Assembly (NCBI GenBank): GCA_020634855.1
Contig: JACKAU010000003.1
Span: 124,001 to 188,000 of the forward strand
Direction of reading: 5' to 3'
Length of the DNA stretch: 64,000 bases
DNA from: Anaerolineales bacterium
Lineage (GTDB): Bacteria; Chloroflexota; Anaerolineae; 4572-78; J111
Positions 44,242 to 52,707 of this stretch are shown piece after piece (the first letter of the stretch is position 1; each line of letters starts with the position of its first letter). The notes under the pieces are model-generated. The model made no database searches and was not told where the DNA came from. It saw only the letters and a program-made list of their open reading frames with translations. The position numbers and the translations under genes were made by a program.

Positions 44242-45162
44242 CTAAGTTTGCAGCGCTGTATCGGTCGAGTTGTGCCGCCAGCGCGGGGGCTTAATTAGCC
44301 CGTTTACAAACATGACCCCGACTAAAATGAAGCCGCAGCCCAGGTAGGCATTCCAGGCCACCTGTTCATTCAGAACCACAATACCCAGCACCAACCCCAC
44401 AATCGGCACCAAATAGGTGACCATCGATACCTGCGAGGCGCTCATGCGGCTAATCAGCCGGTAATAAACCACGTAGGAGAGGGCCGTACCAAACAGCGCC
44501 AGGGCCAAGACCGCGCCAATCGCGTTGACTGATGGGAGCGCCATTTGCCATGGCTGGTCGATCATCACCGCCAGCGGCAGGGCATAGACGGTGGCCATGC
44601 CCATTTGAGCGGTGGGCGCCACCAGAGACGGCAGTTGGCTTAATTTGATCCGCGAGTAAACAATAGCGACGCCGTAGCTGGCCGCTGCCGCGCCCACGGC
44701 GAGCAACCCCCAAGCGCTGGCCTGGACACCCGCCAACAGCGAGGGCGCGACTAACAACACTAACCCCCCAAAACCCACCAACAACCCCAGCGACTTGGCG
44801 GGCGTCAGGCGGTCGTCGCCGGTGAAATAATGGGCCAACAACAGCGCATACAATGGTGATGTACCGTTAAGTACAGCCGCCAGCGCGCTGTCAACGTACT
44901 GCCCGCCGAAAACCAGCAGCGCGAACGGGAGCGCGTTGTGCAGCAAGCCGGCGATAGCAAAGGCGATCCAGATAGAACCCAATTTTGGCAGCCGGCGTCC
45001 TTGCCGGCGAAGCAGCAGGTACAGGACCAGCGTGGCAATGCCGACAACGGCGGTCACGGTTGTAAACGGTGGAATATCTTGAACCGCAACTTTTATAAAA
45101 AGAAATGATGAGCCCCAGAGAACGGCCAGTAGGGATAATGAAGAGAGGTTTTTGAGTTGCAT
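44242..45162 (-). CDS. EamA (DMT family) transporter, copy 1
   Basis: A drug/metabolite transporter-type carrier of 306 residues with ten membrane helices made of two EamA repeats. The first repeat begins LLAVLWGSSFLFIKVAVQDIPP; the second holds APTAQMGMATVYALPL and YRLISRMSASQVSMVTYLVPI. The family exports amino acids, nucleosides or other metabolites. It is a close paralogue of the next gene (same length and motifs), arising from a tandem duplication. The short gap between them (130 bases) suggests co-transcription, with the other copy first. The substrate cannot be read. Confidence 0.9.
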   Translation of the reverse strand: MQLKNLSSLSLLAVLWGSSFLFIKVAVQDIPPFTTVTAVVGIATLVLYLLLRRQGRRLPKLGSIWIAFAIAGLLHNALPFALLVFGGQYVDSALAAVLNGTSPLYALLLAHYFTGDDRLTPAKSLGLLVGFGGLVLLVAPSLLAGVQASAWGLLAVGAAAASYGVAIVYSRIKLSQLPSLVAPTAQMGMATVYALPLAVMIDQPWQMALPSVNAIGAVLALALFGTALSYVVYYRLISRMSASQVSMVTYLVPIVGLVLGIVVLNEQVAWNAYLGCGFILVGVMFVNGLIKPPRWRHNSTDTALQT

Positions 45163-45292
45163 CTTTTAGTCCTTACATGAGGTGAAATATGGTCTATCTC
45201 AGCATAGGCCATATTTCCTAAAGATGTAAGGGCTAAAAGTCCTCAATTGATTGTACTAAAGTACCTAAGGTATTTGCCCGAAAGTCACAAAT

Positions 45293-46219
45293 TTATGAGG
45301 GACGCACCACCGCATCGGTTTTAGGCCGGCGCAGCCAGGGGAGCGACTTAAACACGCCATTAACCAGCATAACACCGGCCAGAATTAGGGCGCAGCCAAC
45401 ATAGGCGTTCCAGTCGAGCGTTTCGTTGAGGACAACCACTCCCAAGAACACGCCAAAGACCGGAATTACATAGGTGACCATCGAGACAAATGAAGCGCTG
45501 GCTTGCTCGATTAGCCGGTAGTAGATGACAAATGCTAGGGCCGTACCAAAGGCAGCCAATACAATAAGCGACCCGGCCGCTGCGAACGAAGGCAGCGGCA
45601 AGAGAAAGGGGCGCTCGAATATGAGTGACAGCGGCAGCATATAAAGGGTGGCTACAGTGAGCTGCGCGGTCGGGGCAACGAGTGGGGGTAAGCCGCGTAA
45701 ATTCAAACGGGAATAGACCATCGCCACACCATAACTGACCGCCGCGATGGTCACAGCAATTAAGCCCCAAGTTGTGGCTTCGATACCGCCCACCAGTGAC
45801 GGCATGATTAAAATAATCAGACCCCCAAAGCCCACCAGAACCCCTAACAGTTTACCAGAGGTTAGGCGGTCATCATCGACAAAGATGTGAGCCAGGAGAA
45901 TAGTAAACAGGGGTGTCGTACCATTGAGAATAGCGGCCAGGGCGCTGTCGATGTACTGTTCTCCCCAGTTAAACAGAGTGAATGGCAGCGCATTTTGCAC
46001 CAGGGCCATCACCGCGAAATGTTTCCAGACCGGACCGAATTTCGGCAAGCTGCGGCCTTGCATGCGCAAAATCACCAACAGCAGCAGCGCCGCAATCCCC
46101 ACCCGCCCTACAACCATCGTCAACGGCGGAATTTCCTGGACGGCAACTTTGATAAAGAGAAAAGAAGGCCCCCACAGGGCTGCCAGGGCAAGGAGCCACA
46201 TAAAATTTTTCAGCCGCAT
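45293..46219 (-). CDS. EamA (DMT family) transporter, copy 2
   Basis: 308 residues, ten membrane helices in two EamA repeats; motifs LAALWGPSFLFIKVAVQEIPP, LNGTTPLFTILLAHIF and YRLIEQASASFVSMVTYVIP align with copy 1. Membrane cores match well while the C-termini differ. Shine-Dalgarno AGGGAGAATGGT precedes the ATG. The ParB-like/DUF2917 gene lies upstream on the same strand with an 84-base gap. As with copy 1, the substrate is unknown; two paralogues suggest related but distinct solutes. Confidence 0.9.
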   Translation of the reverse strand: MRLKNFMWLLALAALWGPSFLFIKVAVQEIPPLTMVVGRVGIAALLLLVILRMQGRSLPKFGPVWKHFAVMALVQNALPFTLFNWGEQYIDSALAAILNGTTPLFTILLAHIFVDDDRLTSGKLLGVLVGFGGLIILIMPSLVGGIEATTWGLIAVTIAAVSYGVAMVYSRLNLRGLPPLVAPTAQLTVATLYMLPLSLIFERPFLLPLPSFAAAGSLIVLAAFGTALAFVIYYRLIEQASASFVSMVTYVIPVFGVFLGVVVLNETLDWNAYVGCALILAGVMLVNGVFKSLPWLRRPKTDAVVRPS

Positions 46220-46303
46220 ACCATTCTCCCTAATTCTATATGAAGAAATTAGCCCCTAAAGGTTTCCGAAGCAACTTATAAAACCTTTACGGCCTCCTGC
46301 TCC

Positions 46304-47140
46304 TTACGAACATACCTGTTGAGGCACGAGTCCCAGCAAATCTGACGATTCTTCTTCGCTGCGCACTTCTAGAACCAGCGGCGTTTTACCCAGCGCAGAG
46401 ATCAAGGCCGTATCCCGATGTGACGCCAGGCTAGCTCGCTCGCCGCGAACCAGAAACATATCGCGCCCATCCATCGTTAACCAGGCATTGCCTGACACGA
46501 CTTTCACTTCGCTGTAGGCTTGTGGTATCCGGCAAACTTCATTTTTGTACAGAATCAGCCGGAGCAGCGGCGTCGGCGCACTCATCGATTCTCCAAAACC
46601 AACAGTTGGGGTTTGTGTATTGAGACTCATAAGACCTCCCCTTTCATAAAAATCGACCAACATACTCTCTGCGGCCTCGACCGGCGCCGGTAGTTCAGTG
46701 ACATGGGCCTGAATCGTTGACCAGCCCAGGTGTTTGGCTACCGATACCCGGTGATGCCCATCGATGACATAATAGTCACCGTCGACCAGGTAAACCTCAA
46801 TCGCGGGAATACCGGCCCCGGTGGTAACCAACGTGTAGATGCCGCGCCAGCGTTCCCGGTTAAGGTAGCTGCTGGTGCAGGGCGAAAAGTCGCGGGTAAA
46901 ATCCTCGCTGCGGCTTACACTGCCGACAACTGCGGCCAATGGAATATCTTTCAACCCCAACTCAGCCCCACGCCGGAGATCGAGCCGCTCCATCACTCCG
47001 CTGAAGGGCAGCAAATGAGTCCGCCGGCCAAGAATTCGGTCAAGAACAGTTTGCCAAAAACCTTTGACCTTGGCCCGATTAAATTCAGCATCACTTTTAA
47101 CAAAAGCCATTGTTTGCATATTCGTGTTAACGATATTCAT
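46304..47140 (-). CDS. ParB-like domain fused to a DUF2917 domain
   Basis: A 278-residue protein. The first half includes a ParB/Srx-type nucleotide-binding motif, IDGHHRVSVAKHLGW, with DGHHR at 127-131. The second half (about 195-265) matches DUF2917: VKVVSGNAWLTMDGRDMFLVRGERASL. A basic N-terminal stretch (VLDRILGRRTH) precedes. There is no helix-turn-helix and no parA nearby, so it is not a plasmid or chromosome partition protein. Shine-Dalgarno GGAGGT precedes the ATG. DinB-like lies upstream, 28 bases away. The ParB-like fold could act as a nucleotide-dependent enzyme or switch; function is unknown. Confidence 0.8.
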   Translation of the reverse strand: MNIVNTNMQTMAFVKSDAEFNRAKVKGFWQTVLDRILGRRTHLLPFSGVMERLDLRRGAELGLKDIPLAAVVGSVSRSEDFTRDFSPCTSSYLNRERWRGIYTLVTTGAGIPAIEVYLVDGDYYVIDGHHRVSVAKHLGWSTIQAHVTELPAPVEAAESMLVDFYERGGLMSLNTQTPTVGFGESMSAPTPLLRLILYKNEVCRIPQAYSEVKVVSGNAWLTMDGRDMFLVRGERASLASHRDTALISALGKTPLVLEVRSEEESSDLLGLVPQQVCS

Positions 47141-47167
47141 AGTAGACCTCCATTTAATCGCTTCAAC

Positions 47168-47650
47168 CTAAGCGACCGGTTGCGCGGCTAGCGTCCGCCG
47201 GATCTGATCAAGATGGGCTTCACCGTGAGCGGCATAATCTTGCACAAAATCGGCCACGGTCATCTCCCCGTTTTCAGGATGCAGGCCGGCTCGACGCCAT
47301 TGCGTCTCAGACAAACTCTCGAACAATGTAACCCAGCGCCGGTGCAATCCTTCCAAAATCAGTAACGACGTCTCCAGATTGGGACCGTCCGCATCGGCCA
47401 ATGCGGCCCAGGCTTCCTGATCATACGGCTTCAAGGTGGGATATTCCTCCGTCAAAATTAGCTTGACCCGAATGTAGCTGTTCATATGCGAGTCGGCTAC
47501 GTGGTGAACGTTTTGAGCTACGGTCCACTCGCCGGCCACATAAGGGGTGATTAACTGCTCAGCCGATAGGTTTTGCACCAGTTCACGTAACTGGCCCGGC
47601 AATTTGCTAATTTTGTCGATGCCTTCCCGCCGTTGTTCTTGAGTTATCAT
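47168..47650 (-). CDS. DinB-like protein
   Basis: A four-helix DinB/YfiT-type protein, often metal-binding, with possible roles in thiol-dependent chemistry or stress. I place the start at 47650 because AAGGAG overlaps the upstream ATG at 47656 and lies six bases before 47650. The 160 residues carry the usual three-histidine pattern: VAQNVHHVADSHMNSYIRV, and HGEAHLDQIRRTL near the C-terminus. It opens the minus-strand run with the ParB-like gene and is divergent from the LysR gene across 111 bases. Substrate unknown. Confidence 0.88.
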   Translation of the reverse strand: MITQEQRREGIDKISKLPGQLRELVQNLSAEQLITPYVAGEWTVAQNVHHVADSHMNSYIRVKLILTEEYPTLKPYDQEAWAALADADGPNLETSLLILEGLHRRWVTLFESLSETQWRRAGLHPENGEMTVADFVQDYAAHGEAHLDQIRRTLAAQPVA

Positions 47651-47730
47651 CACCATCTCCTTAAGTTGTAAACTTGCCTCTATTTTATCATCAGTGTAAT
47701 ATCATGTAAAGCGAATATTTTAGATGATTA

Positions 47731-47749
47731 TTATCGACAATATCGATAA
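47731..47749 (+). promoter_or_regulatory. Palindromic LysR-type binding site
   Basis: TTATCGA-CAATA-TCGATAA is a perfect seven-base inverted repeat in the dinB-lysR divergent region. It ends 12 bases before the LysR ATG, just upstream of the Shine-Dalgarno AGGAG, in the position expected for autoregulation. Confidence 0.55.
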
Positions 47750-47761
47750 CAGGAGTTAGTG

Positions 47762-48697
47762 ATGGAAATTCGACAATTAATTACCTTTCGCGCTGTGGCG
47801 CAAACCCTTAGCTTCTCACGCGCCGCGACTCAACTCAACTACGCCCAATCAACCGTGTCGGCTCAGATTCAGGGCTTGGAAGAGGAGTTGGGCGTGGCGT
47901 TGTTTGATCGGTTAGGCAAAAGCGTCGCACTGACGGATGCCGGACAGCGCTTGCTCGGTTACGCCGAAAAAATGCTCAACCTGGCCGATGAAGCGCTGGC
48001 GGTTGTCTCGAATGCCGATATCTTGACCGGCCCTTTGACCATTAGCGCCCCTGAAACCCTGTGCACCTACCGTCTACCGAAAATCTTACGCCAATTTCGC
48101 CGGCTGTTCCCGCAAGTCCAACTCTCGTTTCAGCCTGAGTTTGATACCGATCTCAAACGCCGGATGCAGGAGGGGCTGGCCGATATTGCCTTCATTATGG
48201 CCGAACCGTTCCAAATACCGGGGCTGGTCGTCGAACCGTTGGTGACCGAGCCGCTACTAATTGTGGCCGACCCGCACCATCCACTGGCTCAGGCCGAGCA
48301 GGTTAGCTGCGCCGACCTCCGCGATCAACCACTTTTACTGACTGAGTCGACCTGCACCTATCGTCGCCTCTTTGAACGAGCCTTAAACGCAGCCGGCGTA
48401 CCGACCCAACCCATGGAATTTCACAGCGTCGAAGCTATCAAACAGTGTGTGATGGCCGGGGTGGGCCTGTCACTACTACCGTTGGTTGCCATTAAATCGG
48501 AAATCGAACGGGGGCAATTGATCCCACTGAACTGGTCCGGCCGCGATTTTCAGGTGGTCACTCACGCCGTTTGGCACGAGGACAAATGGCTGTCCCCGGC
48601 GCTTAAAGCATTTCTTGAGGTCACGCGTGAGTGCATGGGCGCTTCTCAGCCTGTTAACGAATCGGAACCTTCACCCACGCTTCCACAGCCGGAATGA
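47762..48697 (+). CDS. LysR-type transcriptional regulator
   Basis: The start at 47762 has AGGAG six bases upstream; a GTG at 47759 is too close. The 311 residues show an N-terminal winged helix (ITFRAVAQTLSFSRAATQLN, YAQSTVSAQIQGLEEELG) and a LysR substrate-binding domain. It is probably an autoregulated activator responding to an unknown coinducer. The divergent dinB-parB-like-EamA run is a natural candidate target. The gene ends within the convergent Lrp-family gene: 44 bases of tail overlap (48654-48697). Confidence 0.93.
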   Translation: MEIRQLITFRAVAQTLSFSRAATQLNYAQSTVSAQIQGLEEELGVALFDRLGKSVALTDAGQRLLGYAEKMLNLADEALAVVSNADILTGPLTISAPETLCTYRLPKILRQFRRLFPQVQLSFQPEFDTDLKRRMQEGLADIAFIMAEPFQIPGLVVEPLVTEPLLIVADPHHPLAQAEQVSCADLRDQPLLLTESTCTYRRLFERALNAAGVPTQPMEFHSVEAIKQCVMAGVGLSLLPLVAIKSEIERGQLIPLNWSGRDFQVVTHAVWHEDKWLSPALKAFLEVTRECMGASQPVNESEPSPTLPQPE

Positions 48698-49157
48698 CGA
48701 CGGTATTCTCTTTGAAGGTTGATAAGACAATATTGGTCGTCGAGCGCGAAATACTGGCCTGGGTGCGTATCCGTTCAATTAGACGCTCTAACTCTTTGGG
48801 GCTAGCCACACGGACCTTTAACACATAACAATCCTCGCCGGCCACGCCATGGCATTCCAATACGTCCGGTTCGGCTAGAGCAATCTCCATTACTTTGTTC
48901 TTGGATTCGACGTAATTTTCCGTCAACCCGCTGACGGATAGGCGGATGAAGGCGGTAATCGGCTTGCCTAATGCCTCTGCATCGACCACAGCTACATACC
49001 CTTTAATAATCCCTTTACGTTCCAGCTTCCGCACCCGCTCATACACCGTCGAGGTCGTCAAACCCACTTTTTCAGCCAACGCTGCGTTCGACAGACGGCC
49101 GTCATTTTGTAAAAGTTCTATTATCTGGCGATCAATTTCGTCAATTATTCGGTCCAT
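48654..49157 (-). CDS. Lrp/AsnC family transcriptional regulator
   Basis: The 167 residues combine an AsnC-type helix-turn-helix (IDRQIIELLQNDGRLSNAAL, EKVGLTTSTVYERVRKLERK) with a RAM ligand domain (AFIRLSVSGLTENYVESKNK, ECHGVAGEDCYVLKVRVASP). Such proteins usually sense an amino acid. The C-terminal 15 codons overlap the convergent LysR gene. The diaminopimelate decarboxylase gene begins 296 bases away in the divergent direction and is a reasonable target, which I infer only from position. Confidence 0.94.
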   Translation of the reverse strand: MDRIIDEIDRQIIELLQNDGRLSNAALAEKVGLTTSTVYERVRKLERKGIIKGYVAVVDAEALGKPITAFIRLSVSGLTENYVESKNKVMEIALAEPDVLECHGVAGEDCYVLKVRVASPKELERLIERIRTQASISRSTTNIVLSTFKENTVVIPAVEAWVKVPIR

Positions 49158-49453
49158 ACCCTATTTCACCAACAAATATCCGGAGTTTTTATCATTATAT
49201 AGAACATTTTATGAGATTTCAGTTCATTTGTAAAGGTCCAATTCCCGATAAAATTGGCAGACCAATTTTTGAATCGGATTAGATTTATCATAAACTAACG
49301 GGCAACCGTAAAACACCCGATTCTTGCGATTATCTCCGCTTCACGTCAGTAAATCACCTTTAACCTTTGTCCTACAAGATTTTTATTTTCATTGCTGTGT
49401 CGCAGGCACTATTATCATTCGTCCTTAATTTACTCAAGGAGTAAAATCTATCG

Positions 49454-50764
49454 ATGTCAAACAAATTATCACTCTTCCCCCCCAACACCACCATCACCAC
49501 CGAGGGCCAACTCACCCTCAACGGTCACGCCGCTGTGGAATTGGCCCGGCAGTTCGGCACACCGTTGTATGTCTACGATGTGGCCACCATCCGCCAACAG
49601 ATACGAGCCTACCGGCAGGGGCTGGCGCGATACGCCGGCTCGAGCCTGTTAACTTATGCCAGCAAAGCTTTTTTGTGTACTGCCCTCGTCCGGCTGATGA
49701 CGGATGCGGGCGTGGGGCTGGATGTAGCTTCGGCCGGCGAAATATTTATCGCCGAGCGCGGAGGCGCTGACCCGACGGCGATGCATCTGCATGGCAACAA
49801 TAAAAGCGCCCTCGATTTGCGTGAGGCGCTGCGAGCCGGAGTCGGCCGAATTGTGGTTGATAATGCGGATGAGCTGGCCTCACTGACCAAAATGGCCGCA
49901 GAGCACGGGCAGCCCGTTAAAATTTGGCTGCGGATTACGCCGGATGTAGCGGTCGAAACGGTCCATGAATACACTGTCACCGGCACGGCCGATAGTAAAT
50001 TTGGATTTCCCATCGAAGCGGCGGATAGTGTAGCACGCGAGCTATTATCGCAAAACTCGACCATCGAGCTAACCGGGCTACACGTGCATCTGGGATCTCA
50101 CTTCCACGATGCCGGTCCCGTGGCGCAGGCGTTGGAGCGATTGCTCGATTTGGCGGCCGGATGGCGCCATGAGTTCGGCTGGCCATTTAGCGAACTATGC
50201 GCCGGAGGCGGCTGGGGAGTGCGCTATCACCCTGACGACCCACCAATGCCGGTGGAACCGTTTGTGGCCGGCGTCACCGCCGCTGTCGAGCGCGGTTGCC
50301 GCCTCAGAAACTTATCCTTGCCTCAACTTATTTTGGAACCGGGTCGGTCTTTAGTTGGGCAGGCGGGGGTAGCGCTTTACACAGTGGGCGGCCGTAAAGT
50401 GATGCCCGGCGGGCGGACTTACGTGAGCATCGACGGCGGATTGGCCGATAATCCCCGCCCGGCGCTGTACCGGGCCAACTACACGGCCGTACTGGCCAAT
50501 CGCGCCGGCGAGCCGGAAACAGAGACCGTGGCCATCGCCGGTCCTTATTGCGAAACCGGAGATATTCTCATTCAAGCGGTTGATCTGCCGGCAGCCCAGC
50601 CCGGTGACATTCTGGCGATACCGGTCGCCGGGGCTTACCAGTTAGCTATGAGCAGCAACTACAATGCGGCTCTGAAACCGGCGGTTGTTTTTGGCGAGGA
50701 GAATGGGGTTAAATTGATCCAACGCCGGGAGACGTTCGAGGATTTGATCCGGCGGGACGTCTGA
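49454..50764 (+). CDS. lysA: Diaminopimelate decarboxylase
   Basis: The last enzyme of lysine synthesis converts meso-diaminopimelate to lysine using pyridoxal phosphate. The 436 residues have the PLP lysine in TYASKAFLC (Lys71), SHFHDAG, a GGG phosphate loop (LCAGGGWGVRY), ILEPGRSLVG and the catalytic cysteine in GPYCETGDIL. Length and motifs are normal. Shine-Dalgarno AAGGAG precedes the ATG. It is divergent from an Lrp-type regulator, and no lysine riboswitch could be recognised in the 296-base gap. Confidence 0.95.
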   Translation: MSNKLSLFPPNTTITTEGQLTLNGHAAVELARQFGTPLYVYDVATIRQQIRAYRQGLARYAGSSLLTYASKAFLCTALVRLMTDAGVGLDVASAGEIFIAERGGADPTAMHLHGNNKSALDLREALRAGVGRIVVDNADELASLTKMAAEHGQPVKIWLRITPDVAVETVHEYTVTGTADSKFGFPIEAADSVARELLSQNSTIELTGLHVHLGSHFHDAGPVAQALERLLDLAAGWRHEFGWPFSELCAGGGWGVRYHPDDPPMPVEPFVAGVTAAVERGCRLRNLSLPQLILEPGRSLVGQAGVALYTVGGRKVMPGGRTYVSIDGGLADNPRPALYRANYTAVLANRAGEPETETVAIAGPYCETGDILIQAVDLPAAQPGDILAIPVAGAYQLAMSSNYNAALKPAVVFGEENGVKLIQRRETFEDLIRRDV

Positions 50765-50819
50765 TTGCGTATTTCTAAATCAATAAAATTACCACATCAA
50801 ATTGTCACCGTAAACATTT

Positions 50820-50845
50820 CAGCCCGGATTGTACAATCCGGGCTG
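50820..50845. terminator. Hairpin between lysA and the kinase gene
   Basis: CAGCCCGGATT and AATCCGGGCTG form an 11-base stem with a four-base loop. It lacks a strong T run but sits between two convergent genes. Confidence 0.7.
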
Positions 50846-50877
50846 AGCTAAGCAGGAAAGCTTTGTGATTGATAAGT

Positions 50878-51780
50878 CTAAGCCACATACAGGCGAGATC
50901 GAATCCACTCGACCATCGACTGCCAAGGGCTACGATTCTCGGCCCGATTACGGAGGTGGTAGCTGGTTCGGGCCAAGGCCTGGGTCATCGCCTCGCCGTC
51001 CGGATAGCGATCGCGCGGATTTTTGGCCATCGCGCGTAAGATGATCGCTTCGGTTTCCGGCGAAATCCGCGCCAGACTTGAGGGTGTAGGCGGCTTTTCA
51101 TAAATATGGGCATGGAGCATCTGCGGGGTGGTGCCGCGGAACGGGGTACGGCCGGTGGCCATCCGGTAGAGGACCACACCCAAACTATACAAATCGGCTC
51201 GATGGTCAATGGTCCCCCCTTGGGCGACCTGTTCCGGGGCCATGTAGGCCGGCGTTCCCACGATATGCCCCTCTTTGGTCAAACTGGGATCATCCCAAGC
51301 TTGGGCCACACCAAAATCGGTGAGCATGGCGTGATCGTCGGAAGAGAGCATAATATTTGAGGGTTTAACATCGCGGTGGATGATACCTTGCCGATGGGCA
51401 TACGCTAACGCATCGGCAATTTGCCAGGCGATTTCGACAGAGGTTAGCTCCGATAACTTCAGTTTGCGCCGCAGGCGGGTGTCGAGCGTTTCGCCACCGG
51501 CGAAGGGCATAACCATATAGGCTCGGCCATCGATTTCGCCGGTGTCAAGTACAGCTACAATGTTAGGGTGGTCAAGTCCTGCCGCCAAGCGGGCCTCGCG
51601 CTCAAAGCGAGCCAGCAACAGTTTTTCTTCTCCATTGGGAGGGGGGGAAAATAGTTTAAGCGCAACAACTGTATCAGTGGGGGTTAAGGCCCGATAGACA
51701 ACCGCCACGCTTCCGCGTCCGATAATCGACTCGATGGTGTAGGAGTCTATTTTTTGTCCAATATAACTATGTTCAGTCAC
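50878..51780 (-). CDS. Serine/threonine protein kinase (Hanks type)
   Basis: A 300-residue protein that is essentially a bare kinase domain. Motifs: glycine loop IIGRGSVAVVYRA, the ATP lysine in VALKLFS, catalytic HRDVKPSNIML, DFG in LTDFGVAQAWDD, GTPAYMAPEQ and the DLYSLGVVLYRMATG region. The GTG start is supported by AGGTGG. There is no PASTA or membrane segment, so it is soluble. A short tail (NRSPWQSMVEWIRSRLYVA) follows. Neither a phosphatase nor a clear substrate gene adjoins it. Confidence 0.95.
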   Translation of the reverse strand: MTEHSYIGQKIDSYTIESIIGRGSVAVVYRALTPTDTVVALKLFSPPPNGEEKLLLARFEREARLAAGLDHPNIVAVLDTGEIDGRAYMVMPFAGGETLDTRLRRKLKLSELTSVEIAWQIADALAYAHRQGIIHRDVKPSNIMLSSDDHAMLTDFGVAQAWDDPSLTKEGHIVGTPAYMAPEQVAQGGTIDHRADLYSLGVVLYRMATGRTPFRGTTPQMLHAHIYEKPPTPSSLARISPETEAIILRAMAKNPRDRYPDGEAMTQALARTSYHLRNRAENRSPWQSMVEWIRSRLYVA

Positions 51781-52046
51781 GGTTCCACCTAAGGCGATCG
51801 AAACAAATTACAGATGAGGCAGAGGAGGTAACTGCGACTAAAACCGGCCTCTTTGCCAATTTTCTCTGTGGTTTCGAAGTTTACTCACGACACGTCTAAT
51901 GCGCAAGAATTCAAAATTTTGTACAAGCTTGAATATTATACCATGAAAAATTGGTTTGCCTACTCCGGTTGACTAAATTGCGTGTCGATGCACAGATGTA
52001 TACGGCAGTAAATCGCCAGACGGCGAAACGCTTGAACCGCATTAGA

Positions 52047-52469
52047 TTAATTCGCTTTAACCAAACCCGGCTTGAGTCGAGATGATGAGAAATCACCATG
52101 GTTTCCCATCGCGTGTTCAACTGATTTTAAGAGTTGGGTTACATTGAAGGGTTTTTTAAGATAGCCATCGATCTTCATTTTTTCGACATCATCACAAAAT
52201 TGCCGGAAATCATTACAAGACATCAAAACTATGCGGGCGTCCGGTAAAATTTGGCGTACTTTTTTGGCCAATTCTAAGCCGTCCATATCCGGCATATCAT
52301 AATCAGTTAAGATCAGATCGAAGGATTGCTGCTGAAGTTCGTCGAGCGCTTTAGCACCGTTGGGGCTGACAACAGCATGGTAATTTGGCATTAGTTCCTT
52401 AAAAGTATGCTGTAGTAGAACCCGAACCGGGGTAGTATCATCGACAATCAAAACACGCCTTTGTTGCAT
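52047..52469 (-). CDS. Single-domain response regulator
   Basis: A CheY-like receiver with no output domain. I start it at 52469 because TTAGGAG lies eight bases upstream, trimming 22 residues from the longer frame. The 140 residues include the acidic pocket VLIVDDT, the phospho-acceptor Asp56 in LILTDYDMPDMDG, VLMSCND, and the switch lysine in GYLKKPFNVTQL. It probably signals by protein interaction. Two kinases lie in this window (19.2 kb and 62.7 kb), but no pair is obvious. The next gene upstream is a TPR protein. Confidence 0.9.
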   Translation of the reverse strand: MQQRRVLIVDDTTPVRVLLQHTFKELMPNYHAVVSPNGAKALDELQQQSFDLILTDYDMPDMDGLELAKKVRQILPDARIVLMSCNDFRQFCDDVEKMKIDGYLKKPFNVTQLLKSVEHAMGNHGDFSSSRLKPGLVKAN

Positions 52470-52707
52470 TGATTTTTCTCCTAATTCAAATGATACTTTA
52501 ATCAATTTATTCAATTTTGGGACATGGGGGGACACTAATCCTGTTGAAAGTTAGACACGATCCAAATCAAATTAGTTTACTACAACCCTAACCTATTTTA
52601 CTATGAAGTTATCGATTTGTCTATGGGCAAAAATTCACATTTGAAGGGGTTTTTTCGACGCGGATCAATTCACAACTTAGCTCACACCGTTAAATAGCCG
52701 TTCTATT

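Noticed and set aside
46304..47140. Chromosome or plasmid partition ParB
   Set aside because: No parA, no helix-turn-helix, and the C-terminal half is DUF2917.
49158..49453. Lysine riboswitch before lysA
   Set aside because: No recognisable L-box core or terminator hairpin; only an AT-rich leader with a plain Shine-Dalgarno.
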